Source of the DNA: Ligula intestinalis | Lineage: Eukaryota; Platyhelminthes; Cestoda; Diphyllobothriidea; Diphyllobothriidae | NCBI GenBank assembly: GCA_036362985.1 | Contig: JAYGXS010000007.1 | Coordinates: 11,346,954 to 11,410,953 of the forward strand | Direction of reading: 5' to 3' | Length of the DNA: 64,000 nucleotides | Position numbers and translations under genes: made by a program | The notes under the pieces: model-generated | Databases searched by the model: none | Seen by the model: the letters and a program-made list of their open reading frames with translations, nothing else | What the model was told of the DNA's origin: nothing | In this document: piece after piece, positions 44,546 to 53,689 of the stretch | Position numbering within the stretch: position 1 is the stretch's first letter | How the letters are laid out: each line of letters opens with the position of its first letter

Positions 44546-44675
44546 CTGCTATTAACATGACTACTGTTGCTACTGTTATCACTGCTACTACTAATGTTAT
44601 TACACTTATTCATACGACGACTACTACAACTACCACCACCACCACGACCACCACCACCACCGCCGACAGGTTGAG
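44546..44675. repeat. (ACT)n/(ACC)n trinucleotide tract
   Basis: Continuation of the triplet-rich sequence after the PLE tail, ending in (CCACCA)n at about 44632-44663. Confidence 0.7.
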
Positions 44676-44764
44676 CTCCATCATCTGCGCCACAGCAAGG
44701 TGGGTGCAAGGACGTTGACTTACGCGTGAATTAGTCTATAGCCATAACGTTTTCGCTGCACACT

Positions 44765-45065
44765 CTCCTCACCTAGGCCCGAGCAAGTGAAGAAGACCGG
44801 AGGGGCGGGAGAAGGCATGGGCGACTGACGCGGCGTGAAACCGCACCTAGGCGTGCCATCACACCTGGTTCGACTCCCAGGTGTGCCATAGAGGTCACAG
44901 AAAGAAAAAGTCATTGCAGCTCACCTCTCCGCCCACCAGTCCGTCACTCCACTGGACTGACTGGGTACAGGTCCAAGTTATCCCGTCCATTGGCAACCCT
45001 CTGAGCACTGGGTTTAGCCCACCGTGATAGATTAAAACACGTCAGATTGCCTATAGTGAGGAGTA
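44765..45065 (+). repeat. Interspersed repeat R1, diverged + copy
   Basis: GAAGAAGACCGGAGGGG, GGGCGACTGACGCGG, CCACTGGACTGACTGGGTAC, TTATCCCGTCCATTGGCAAC and TTTAGCCCACCGTGATAGAT match 11610-11860 in order. Confidence 0.55.
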
Positions 45066-45244
45066 TGTGCTGAGACTGTCGGTCGCATTCTCGCTTTCTT
45101 TTCACGTCCTGGCACCAGTCCACTGTATCCAGTTTCTCGAACACTTAGTCCTCAAAATACGCGAAGCCCTTCAAGATCAGCTGGCTAAAGGACATAATCT
45201 ACCCTTTTGGAATAAGATAGCTTTCAGGCGGTTGAAGTAGTACC

Positions 45245-45592
45245 ACCATCTTAAGTTAATAGGTAAAACCTTTGCCACTTCGATCTTCTGGCCCGGTTAC
45301 GTGGGCGGGGGGGGGGGGAGGGAGGGAGGCAAGATTGGCAGAATAGTGCATTCTATACAGAGCTAGTGGAGGATAGGTTGGAGAAAGGCGATAGTCGGAC
45401 GACCATACAAAAACGGCCGCGAGGGGGCCGGTGTTCATAGTGTGTGACAATGTGGCAGTAGGCACAGCGAAATCCTCTGTGAGTCAGCCTAGAAGGTGAT
45501 TGACCAGACCGAATTGGGGTGCATGCGCACTTGCTAGCAGCCGCGAGCTGTTGGGCAGTAAACGCGACCTTGAGTTGGCACTACACCATCAC
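45245..45592 (-). repeat. LTR-like repeat R2, minus orientation
   Basis: Reversed blocks GGTAAAACCTTTGCCACTTC, ATCTTCTGGCCCGGTTACG, TGCATTCTATACAGAGC and GGTGATTGACCAGACCG. GGCACTACACC at 45579-45589 reads TGTAGTGCC on the minus strand, the R2 start. A G-rich run interrupts it at 45305-45320. Confidence 0.55.
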
Positions 45593-46779
45593 AATCGAGC
45601 CAAGCCTCATTAGTAGGATAATGTAGACGATAAATGATTATGCTGCACCTACTCGTGACATGATTCAGACAGCAAGGGCTACTAGCGGGGACTCTATGGT
45701 CGCTGTCAGTATTACGCCCTACGCCCGAAAAGGCATTTGAGTCGGTCACTTTTATAGGTTTGTCGGAACAAGACATGTCTGCAATTGGTGGTGTATCGTC
45801 TGAGCACCCCTATGTACCCCCATTTTGACATGAGTTAGGCCAGTGCGTCTGGAATGGTTGCATTTGTCGCGGTGTCTTACGCCACAAACAGAGCCTCACC
45901 ACTTCAGATCGGGTTCCGAGTAGGAAGGAAGCCACTACACGAAAAGATTGGAGGGGTTAGTGGGAAATACGTCCCAGCTTGATGAACGAGAGCCTGTCCA
46001 GAACCGGCTCTGACGTCGATTTACCGTGATTGGCTGGCCCAATGCTGTCATTAGTATAAGTGAGCAAATACACTCACTAGAGGTGTAACCAAATGTCTGG
46101 AGTAGTGTTGGAGGATTTTTACGCGACAGCGCACTGAACAGGGCCGATGATCAACCAAATGTGATTGCTGTCGGTTGTGCAATGAAGCAGTTGCCTGTTC
46201 TCGCTTTTGCCTCGAACACCTCGCGTATAGCATTCCTCAAGGTCAAAATGAACACCCACGCCCCCCCCCCTGCCCAAGTTCAGCTTCTCCGAGCGCCGTA
46301 GGCAGAAAGGACCAATGAGATTCCCCACAGCACACAGTCAAATATGTGCGGAGTTCGTGTCTGCTGACGATTTACGTCACCGAATTCCTAGGCTGGAGCA
46401 CCAGCTGCAGAATCACAGTTTTCAGAAGCAGAACAGGGTCACATGGGGCTATTAGTGCGTTACTACAGCCTCTTTAGGGAGAAACGATGACGTAACCGTT
46501 TTAATGGAACTTCGCACCTCGCTTGCATGAAAATGCTAAGAAAGTGAGTTGACTCAAAGCGCAATGAATGATGAGGGGGGAAGTTAACTTGGTATTGTGT
46601 GTGTTGTCCTTTCTAACGTCGGTCGTGGCTAACAGAGACTCGTTTGTCGCGAAGACCTTTTCTGTCGAGGTCAGATGGGTTTCTACGCGATTAGCTGCAG
46701 ACGGACGGTCTTGGTGGTTGACCAAACTGGCACCTGACCCTAGGAGGCCTTAGCTACCCTCTCCTCTCTGCTAATAAGG
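45593..46779. other. Intronic, nothing recognised
   Basis: No supported feature; poly-C run near 46260. Confidence 0.35.
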
Positions 46780-46930
46780 TTAACCCTAACAGCTACGATC
46801 TTCCAGGCCCATGGTTCCTTTAGGTGAGGAGAGAAGACGGTGGGAAAGCCAAATTGTTAGGAAGAGTGTATCCAGCAGAGGGATAGGAGAATAGATGGAA
46901 AGAGTTTTGACTCGCGGACTAGTGAAACCA
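46780..46930 (-). repeat. R2 LTR 3' fragment
   Basis: AAGGTTAACCCTAACAGCTA, CGATCTTCCAGGCCCATGGT and AGAAGACGGTGGGAAAGCCA match the end of the 22.2 kb copy. Truncated by the S2 repeat at 46.93 kb. Confidence 0.5.
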
Positions 46931-46939
46931 TTCTCTAGC

Positions 46940-47020
46940 TGGCAGATTTGCTTGATTTGAGTTGACCCAATCGTGAAAAAACTCGAGGCGTTCGGCAGGA
47001 TTTGAACCCGCATAGAAGAG
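46940..47020 (-). repeat. S2 repeat fragment
   Basis: The minus strand reads GCGGGTTCAAATCCTGCCGA (B box) then AGTTTTTTCACGATTGGGTC and AAATCTGCCA, the S2 tail also at 49265-49350. Head missing. Confidence 0.55.
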
Positions 47021-47024
47021 ATGA

Positions 47025-47160
47025 GACGTGATCACTGGGACGAGAAATTTATTCGCCTGACGTTTCGGATTCCTTCTCGAACCCATCATCAGAGACAGTA
47101 GCAGAAACGGGTACTTCACACACAGAGAGTTGCAGTATTTATAGGATACAGTCGCTATGC
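47025..47160 (-). mobile_element. PLE end with intact-looking hammerhead ribozyme (minus)
   Basis: Minus strand: TATA-like motif (47136-47143), CTACTGTCT, CTGATGA (complement of 47086-47092), helix II GGGTTC / GAATCC with a six-base loop, GAAACGTC (complement of 47059-47066), AGGCGAATAAA, and CTCGTCCCAGTGATCACG. Helix I forms five pairs (TCTGT with AGGCG including two G-U). Helix III would be the palindrome ACGT, short as in the dimer-acting hammerheads described for PLEs. All core bases are present. Confidence 0.8.
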
Positions 47161-47411
47161 TATAACAAAAGTATGACAATTAACAGCTCCCCTCCTATCA
47201 ATGATAGTGATCCTCTTTTGTACTAAGTGCTCGATGGCCGGCATGCCCGTTTCCATCCCGCTCCTGAATGGAGGAATGTGCGCACTGAAGAAGAATAAAG
47301 GCTGTAGATGAGAAGAGGTAGACGGGATCATTGAGGCAAGAGCTTTATTCCCCTGACGTTTCGGATTCCTTCTGGGACCCATCATCAGAGACAGTAACAG
47401 AAACTGATGCT
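47161..47411 (-). mobile_element. Second PLE end with hammerhead, next to PLE coding sequence
   Basis: CTGATGA is the complement of 47382-47388 and GAAACGTC of 47355-47362. Helix II has six of seven pairs; helix I only about three. With the copy at 47.06 kb this gives two ribozyme ends about 296 bases apart on the same strand, similar to the tandem pseudo-LTR arrangement of PLEs. Confidence 0.75.
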
Positions 47412-47770
47412 TCAATGGTCCGCGTGTGGTTTCATGACCTGAAATTTCATCTCCCGTGTTGGGTTTGGGCGTGACGATTGCTCGGCCATCGGTAGTGTTG
47501 GAAGATGCGTTCGTGTGTGCGCTCTCCGACGGGCCGAACTGAGCGCCAGCATCGAATATGGGTCGACAAAATCATTGTCCGTAAACCAGGTTTTGCGGTT
47601 AACAGGGTTACCACCTCTCGCAGGAGTTTTGGCCTCATCGAATTCGAATGTGTGGTCGGGTTTCCTCGAATGAGCCGCGACGTGAGAATTGGTATCATTT
47701 GGCTGCACTGTTGCCGCATGTTCGGCGGTTTGCGTCCGGAGAAGCCATCAAGTTTCTCTGCGCGCAACTG
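47412..47770 (-). pseudogene. Penelope-like element GIY-YIG C-terminal remnant
   Basis: Two overlapping minus-strand frames together give the PLE order: NDTNSHVAAHSRKPDHTFEF then DEAKTPARGGNPVNRKTW, FTDNDFVDPYSMLALSS, and the tail MAEQSSRPNPTREMKFQV. The pattern SQVAAHS-GHTFxFDEAxILARG-NRVSRELLESWF-LPxPYSVL of PLE endonucleases is visible but with several changes and a frame break near 47.7 kb. The upstream GIY-YIG core and RT are missing. It runs directly into the hammerhead-bearing end at 47.36 kb, as expected for the 3' part of one element. Confidence 0.7.
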
Positions 47771-48780
47771 TACCAGATCCAGATGTTTCTTGCTACGGCA
47801 GTGGCTCTTTTTGTTTCACTACCTGGAGACTCTGTGCGTGTGTTTGATTACCTTCATTCGAATGAAGTGCACCGACTTCGTATCAAACTTGATTGTTCAC
47901 ACTCATCGCGGAACAGAATCGCGGAAACTGACAGAGTTGTTTTGGAGAAATTACACATTATTTTTTCAAGTTTTACTGCCCTCGCTCTAATGCCGCTCTA
48001 GCAACCAAAAAGAGGCCAGCCTCTGGCTCAACACACAGTCCGTCAATATGTCAGCCGGAGGGAGAAGGGGCTGTTTTGGCAGATTTGTAGCGGATTTGCA
48101 TAATTTTCGTGATCCACTTTTGAAACACACAAACACACCGGATTTGGGCCCCAGTGGAGCGTTCAAACCCACGGAGGCAGAGATTGGACGGAGCTAGCCA
48201 GACCCCCGCTGCGTGGAGGAGGATAGAGGCCCAGTTCGCGGTATGCTCAAAGCTGACGAGGATGCGGAAGCAGCCCAAGACGATGAGTCAGTGGGTAGGG
48301 GGAAGGGGGTGACGCGGTAGCAAAAGTTCCGCATACCAATGACCTGGCAAAAGCGGGTGTCGAGCAGGCGCGGTGACTATTCACACACTTGCCTGGCGTC
48401 TCTGCGCCGACATTCCTACTTCTTGCTATGGTGATGACTTGACAGACTGCCCCCGCCCTCTACTTTCAAGGGTCTTGGCCCTCCACTATGAACTGTGTCA
48501 ACACAAGACACACCTTACTAGTTTTTAACAGGTTGCGTCCTGTTCAGACGCGCCTCCAGAAAGCCTGAGAAAGACGCGCTGTCGAAAAGACAGTTGGACC
48601 TTGAGCGCGGAGGGAAGGCATACAACTACGAAGGAGTGATCGGTTGGTAAACCAGAAAGATAGGAAGTTGGTTAAAATTCACAAGCAGAAGTTAAACTGT
48701 TTTTTTATTCCTGTGCTGCAGGACCAAATGCTGATGAAACGGTTATTTGGGTGTCCGAAACAATATTATAACGCCGAAAG
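47771..48780. other. Intronic, little recognised
   Basis: 48065-48190 (GGCTGTTTTGGCAGATTTG ... AGCGTTCAAACCCACGGAGG) looks like a diverged S2 fragment on the minus strand. A 161-codon plus frame at 47505-47990 starts in the PLE and is not recognised. Confidence 0.35.
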
Positions 48781-48784
48781 AGTA

Positions 48785-48995
48785 GACTGGACTTGGTTTG
48801 GTGTTGAACTTCTAACTAACAATTTGGCGTCTTCGAGCCTCGAAAGGTGTACCATATCCGGGGTTGAATACGGCGGGTCGATGACGGCTTGTAAGCCAAA
48901 AATGGCCATTCTAGTCTTCCTTCTCTTTGCCGGTTGTGCATTCCTGCCTATCATGTATGCTAGCCGCTGAGTGGCGGGGCTCGAGAATGGACCTC
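48785..48995 (+). repeat. S1 short repeat, + copy
   Basis: GACTTGGTTTGGTGTTGAAC, CGGCGGGTCGATGACGGCTT, GTAAGCCAAAAATGGCCATT, CTAGTCTTCCTTCTCTTTGC and CGGTTGTGCATTCC follow the S1 tail order. The head is weak. Confidence 0.55.
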
Positions 48996-49079
48996 CAGAC
49001 GCAACAGCACGAGTGCGATCCGTAATCGCTCAGTGAGCGCCTGTCTACCATTCTATATAATTTGATGATACAATAATAC

Positions 49080-49252
49080 AGATTATAAATACTGCAATCG
49101 TCTGTGCATACTTAACCTTTCTGCTACTCATGTCTCTGATGACGAATCCGCGACGGATATCGAAACGTCAGGCAAATAAACATATTGTCCCAGCGATCGA
49201 GTCTTCTTCTTCTTTTTCTTCTTCTTCTTCTTCTTCTTCTTCTTCTTCTTCT
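49080..49252 (+). mobile_element. PLE end with intact-looking sense-strand hammerhead and (CTT)n tail
   Basis: TATAAATA at 49085-49092; CTGATGA at 49136-49142; helix II 49144-49149 with 49155-49161 (GAATCC / GGATATC, one bulged A, five-base loop); GAAACGTC at 49162-49169. Helix I is TGTCT (49131-49135) with AGGCA (49170-49174), five consecutive pairs including one G-U. The tail CATATTGTCCCAGCGATCG leads into (CTT)n at 49202-49252. It lies in intron 1 on the same strand as the host gene. By core sequence this is the best ribozyme candidate in the window. Confidence 0.82.
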
Positions 49253-49261
49253 CAGATTATA

Positions 49262-49510
49262 ATATGGTAGGGGTTTGGCAGATTTCAATAATCCGATTGA
49301 ACCAATTGTGAAAAATTCGCAGCCCCAGTCGGAGTCGAACCCCCCAGAAGGGGAGGCTTTTGCGCGGCCGACGCTCTACCATTTGAGCTACGATGCTCAC
49401 TGTACGCCGTAAATTTACTCACATTTGGATCGATTTTTTTGCCGAACTTTGCTACACGTATGGAATCCACCGATACGAACGCAGTAAGCTGATTGCCAGG
49501 CAGGATTTCC
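49262..49510 (-). repeat. tRNA-derived repeat S2, full copy
   Basis: Minus strand: GAGCATCGTAGCTCAAATGG then TAGAGCGTCGGC (A box), GGGGGGTTCGACTCCGACTG (B box), GCGAATTTTTCACAATTGG, TTCAATCGGATTATTGAAAT and CTGCCAAACCCC. The upstream flank is shared with 39.06-39.17 kb, so the repeat extends beyond the tRNA-like part. The tRNA-like part lacks a convincing acceptor stem. Confidence 0.6.
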
Positions 49511-51200
49511 TAAAGAGTCATCATATATGTGTGTAATACATATGTTGATGATATCTTAATAGCCTATCTCAACGAAAAACTAAATTAGTTCCTGCAAAAA
49601 CTGCGTTCTTTAAGGCCGCGGAATTTGGTTAAAATCGCCTCCAACTCTGGAGAATGTACGGAATACAGCGTCCAGGGGAAAGGTTCTTCTTCGTCACACC
49701 GAAAGGCACCTCCAGCCACCCCAATTACTTCTTACTAACCACGGAATCATCCAGGCCGGATGTGTTGTTGAGAAATTTTCATGTAAGAAAGGGAACTTCC
49801 CCGTAGGAAGGAATAGCGGCAAGGCATTAAGTGACTAATAGCCAGGGATTGGGGTTTGACTATCAGAAACGTTCGACATTGCGGTTTGCATTGTCATTCT
49901 GAGGGAATTAGCGCGCAGCGTCAGGGTGCCAAAATGTGTACCTTCTGCTACCCCTCTGTTGTTTTTTGAAAAGGTTTACGTGAGCAATTAGGTTTTACGA
50001 GTGGGACTGTTTTTCAGCGTATGTGGGCGACGTTCCACGCAAGAAGGTGATACCACTTGATTTCTTGCTCAGCTAGCACTCACCTTGTAGTTTTACGCTA
50101 TTTCTTAGTTCTGACGTAACGTGAGAATAGCTTCGAGATAACATGAGGTGAAGTGTGAGTCCGTAGGCACTCGATGAGAGTTTATCCACCAATATATATA
50201 TATATATATGCGAAAAATCTTCGGAAAATCGAGTTGTACTGTAGAAGTCTGCCGCCCAGCGCAACTGCACGTGACTCATTCCGCCTTCGCTCTGCTAGGC
50301 CTTTCTACCACGCGCTATCAGCCTTTCTCACGCTATCGCTGCTTGATAAGCGTATAATCTCCAAGTCAATCGATACTCCCGCTTCACTTACTTGGCTGTA
50401 GACGGCAGAGTACTCATCATGCATGCAAAGCTACATAACTACACGGACACAGCTGGCATGCAGCAATAGCTAGCAGCTAGCTCGTCACACAGCCTTTGTA
50501 AAGTTCATCCTCTTGCAGTAAAGTTGTTCCTGCCAACTTTGTCTTACCGGACTTGTGATTTGAGGAACCTTCTTCTTGTCGACACAACCGCTTGCAACAG
50601 TATTCTTGATTTTTAAACAGGTAACACCACTCTACCAAACCCCCTAATGTGACAATCCCACTCCCCACTTTTCATTTCGTTTAACGAGAGGTCGGTCTCA
50701 TCTGCTTGAAACCCTACGAGTAAAACTCGATTTTTCAAAAACTTTCTTTCTTTTCATTATATCATCGTGGAACGAAAAATACTCAATTTATCCAATATAT
50801 AGGGTTTGACCCTAAAAAAACCATGTCCCGGTCACTTACTTCCATGTCATGCAACTAATGATTTCCATAATGATTCCCTTGATAATTATCTGGAGGTCAT
50901 ATATTAAAAACCGCAAAGGGGACGCTCGGGGAACCATTGAGGAGCATGTACCTCAGCTGCGAGTTTTTGGGCATCATTACTTTTGCATCCGTTTGTCTGG
51001 GTCATAATTTTAGAATCACCAAAATATGTCAATCTACTGTGGAGCAAAGTTAACTTATGTAACATTAGTCGAAATTCTGTACTGTTAAGGTTAATTAAAA
51101 AGCTTTCTTTAAAAAATTATCTCTTGATAAAGAGCGTTATTTAGATATTGAGAAGTAAAATATCTGCATAGATTACCTTTTCGACGATTAACTCAAAATA
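49511..51200. other. Intronic, A+T-rich, (AT)n at 50191-50209
   Basis: 50960-51190 is the second copy of the A+T-rich repeat at 41760-42000. No gene supported. Confidence 0.4.
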
Positions 51201-51218
51201 AAAATGGCAATGTGTGAC

Positions 51219-51288
51219 CGAGTTTTGAACCCGGGACCAGTGAGCTAGAGACGACCGTCCTATCCACTGATCCCGGGTTCAAAACTCG
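51219..51288. repeat. Palindromic tRNA-like sequence (24-base arms)
   Basis: 51219-51242 and 51265-51288 are inverted copies with one mismatch (CGAGTTTTGAACCCGGGACC / GATCCCGGGTTCAAAACTCG), with a 22-base loop. On the minus strand GATCAGTGGATAGGACGGTC is A-box-like and CCCGGGTTCAAAACTCG is B-box-like, so a tRNA-derived head seems to have acquired an inverted copy of its own 3' half. Confidence 0.65.
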
Positions 51289-51656
51289 AGTGTAGCGGCA
51301 GTTTCTCCGGCTATACTTGAATTAGGTAACTCTGACCGATGAAGGGTAATGACCCAGAAATACGCGTATCTCAGAGTCCTAACGTTTTCCAGTAATAAAA
51401 ACAATCATTATACCCTGCTATGTACATATAGGCCTAGAATGATAACTTCTGCGGAAATTAACTGATTTTTTATTAAAAGTTTTATTGCATATATTTCGCT
51501 GCTTGGCTATTGTGGGGCCCAACCCCCCACCCCTATTGCCGTAATTCCCGTTTTATCCGATCCTGGGCGGCTACCATAACTTCACATTGCTTTGATTCCT
51601 TACACCCTATCACCTAAACCAAATAAAAACCCATCTTCATTCTGTGCTCTTTTTAG
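51289..51656. other. 3' end of intron 1
   Basis: Ends in TTCATTCTGTGCTCTTTTTAG, a good pyrimidine tract and acceptor. Nothing else recognised. Confidence 0.5.
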
Positions 51657-52121
51657 CTCTCAGACCTGGCAGTTATTTCATCCGACGCTAACGATACAAC
51701 AAGACGTTCCTTCCCCACTGAGGAGACCGGTTACGACAGCGAAACAGACGCCGTGGGCTTCGGCGAAGAGGCTCAGTCAGAACGTCACCTGGACCTGAAT
51801 GGCAACCTCAGAGCCCTCAGTGGCGCCACGACACGTGACATGCAGCTTTCTGAGACCCTGGTGGAGGCTGAGGAGTTCAGGAGGTACGTGATTGCCTGCC
51901 TCACAGTTCCCGAAGACGACACCGTCATCGCTTCGGAGTCCGCGGACCTCCGACGTCTGGGCGAGGACAGTTCTGCCGACAAGGCGATGGCGCAATCGAA
52001 CAAGCTTCTGCGCCGAATGTCCCTCATGAAGGGTCAGCAAAGTCGCATCAATCTTCAATTGACTGAACTCTCACGAACTGGATCAGATGAGGGATCTGGT
52101 GATTCCGGAATGTTGGATCAG
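51657..52121 (+). CDS. Exon 2 of the host gene (155 codons)
   Basis: The acceptor CTCTTTTTAG ends at 51656 and the donor GTGGGT starts at 52122. The exon is 465 bases, phase 0 at both sides, and open throughout. It starts LSDLAVISSDANDTTRRS, then has acidic, Ser/Thr-rich sequence (TEETGYDSETDAVGFGEEAQ). A more ordered second half follows (SETLVEAEEFRRYVIACLTV, ADLRRLGEDSSADKAMAQSN, KLLRRMSLMKGQQSRINLQL). That part is predicted-helix-like, with heptad-style Leu spacing, and ends in a SDEGSGDSG linker. It may be a phosphorylatable linker plus helical segment. No family recognised. G+C content and codon use resemble exons 1 and 4 and differ from the flanking A+T-rich intron. Confidence 0.75.
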
Positions 52122-53089
52122 GTGGGTTCTCCCCCCGTGCCCTCTCACATACTCATCGGGGAGAGTTGGTAAAAACCTACTGGCCGAAGAGTCCCTATAA
52201 CTCGGAAACCGAATCAGTCTGTCGGTTATAGCATTCTTTACTGGATCGCCACAAAATACAAGGGTTGTCTTTTGTGATCATAAAAAACCTCAAATAGGCT
52301 GATGTCTGCAAGTTGTTACCTTGGCAGTAAGTGTCCACCTCCGGTGCCATGCTATGCACGAGATTACGTGATTGCAGTTCTTGGCCTACCTCTGGGACAG
52401 CCAATCACACATGCCACAAACTGCCATTGGCCAAGCAACTGATCAAGCTGCCAGTAACTCACCCTTGCATGAAGTTCAACCATTCACGTCCATCTTACGC
52501 TAGCAAACAGACGCGCGGCGGGGCTTTGAACGACCGCTGAGTTTCTGTACACAAATCCTGCTGACCTTTCCCCTGCTTCCCCTATACGGAATAGGGCGTG
52601 ATAATTGTAGGGATCTGAGTACAAACACTACATGTGCAGCTTGGATCAGCATTAGATTGCCTTCGCCTATGTCCTCCCTCCATCGTGTGGCATAGACAGA
52701 TCCAAATTAATCTTACTGAGGAATTTAAATGAAGCCGGCGTCTCACGCGTGCAACGGGCATCCACGCAACAGCTAAGCCAATTTGGGACCCCAAGCTTCA
52801 TACAAATGCCAAAAGGGAGCTATAGATCGAGTAACTTGTAAGCGAATGCCTTTACTAAACTGAATTGAGTTAAAGGAGAGGGCTGTTTACCTTCAACTCC
52901 TTTAGTTTTTCTTACGTGATGGCTCAATCAGAGGTTAGTAATCAGACGCTCTGATTCTCGGAATTGGCTCTCGGTAAGGCAGTTTGTTCCTAAATTCTGA
53001 TTAATTTTTAGGCTCTTAATGTTTCCGGTTTTTGTACATGTGCACGTTAGAGGATTCCTATTAAGGATGTTCTCTTGCAATCCACATAG
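52122..53089 (+). other. Intron 2 (968 bp) with an R2-variant repeat
   Basis: Phase-0 intron, GTGGGT to CACATAG. It contains the R2b copy at 52330-52640 and an S2-like fragment at 52690-52800. Confidence 0.65.
52330..52640 (+). repeat. R2-related LTR-like repeat (variant b), + copy
   Basis: GGGACAGCCAATCACACATG (CCAAT box), CCATTGGCCAAGCAACTGAT, AACAGACGCGCGGCGGGG and GGGCGTGATAATTGTAGGGA. The counterpart is on the minus strand at 27405-27795. Confidence 0.5.
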
Positions 53090-53254
53090 ATGAACGGATG
53101 GTCCAACCGAAATGATGCCTCAGACGGCAAGGACTCCAATCACATGATCAACGTAATTCGAAAGCTATTCAAATTGAAGAAACCGGTCCTTCTCCTGACC
53201 GACTACTTCCAAATGCTAACTGGGCTTCTGGAGCTGTCGAACATTTCAAAAGAG
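53090..53254 (+). CDS. Exon 3 of the host gene (55 codons)
   Basis: The acceptor ATCCACATAG ends at 53089 and the donor GTACTT starts at 53255. The exon is 165 bases, phase 0 at both ends. It reads MNGWSNRNDASDGKDSNHMI followed by NVIRKLFKLKKPVLLLTDYF and QMLTGLLELSNISKE: a polar linker then an amphipathic/hydrophobic helix pair. The ATG at its first codon is probably coincidental. Family unknown. The hydrophobic run is too short and too charged at its start to be a clear membrane segment. Confidence 0.7.
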
Positions 53255-53689
53255 GTACTTCTTTTAAGTATATCTTCTGCGTGCTTGCGATTTTCCTGAG
53301 TGAGATAACGTACGCAGCCTCATTGCCAATCCGGCGTTTTGGACGGTACCGGAAAGTCATCACCAGATGGTCCCGCTTGAAATGTGATTTTCATGTTCTC
53401 TTTGCGCCTCCATTAGCTGCTGCGCTCGTCTGCATGATACTTAATCGGTGTTCCTTTTCCCTTGTCGCTAGACACTGTGATCGCTGTGAGGCATTCAGTC
53501 CTCCTCACAGTAAAAGTGACTGCATAATTATTATTTAGTTTCCAATCAAACTTATAGATTAAAACGTTTTTTTTACAGAAAACGTGCATAAACTCACCCG
53601 TTCTGTTACAGATTTCGTGGAAAATCACATCTTTTCAATTTTTTTCTGCTTGGAGAAAGTGGCTCCCAATTTTCTTTTTTTTAAATGAT

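Larger units (their letters stand above)
24471..51656 (+). other. Intron 1 (about 27.2 kb), filled with repeats
   Basis: Bounded by GTAAGG at 24471 and a TTTTTAG acceptor ending at 51656, phase 0. It holds PLE ends, R1, R2, R3, S1 and S2 repeats listed separately. The linkage of exon 1 to exon 2 is inferred from matching phase and the lack of any other credible partner, not proven. Confidence 0.5.

Noticed and set aside
47505..47990. 161-codon + strand frame
   Set aside because: Its first half is the antisense of the PLE GIY-YIG remnant and the second half has no motif.
41461..49260. CRISPR-like array or clustered palindromes
   Set aside because: The regular units are microsatellites ((CTT)n, (ACT)n), with no conserved repeat/spacer alternation; the window is eukaryotic.
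49300..49400. Functional tRNA gene on the minus strand
   Set aside because: Both Pol III boxes are good, but the tail and flanks are shared with other S2 copies, so it is a tRNA-derived repeat.
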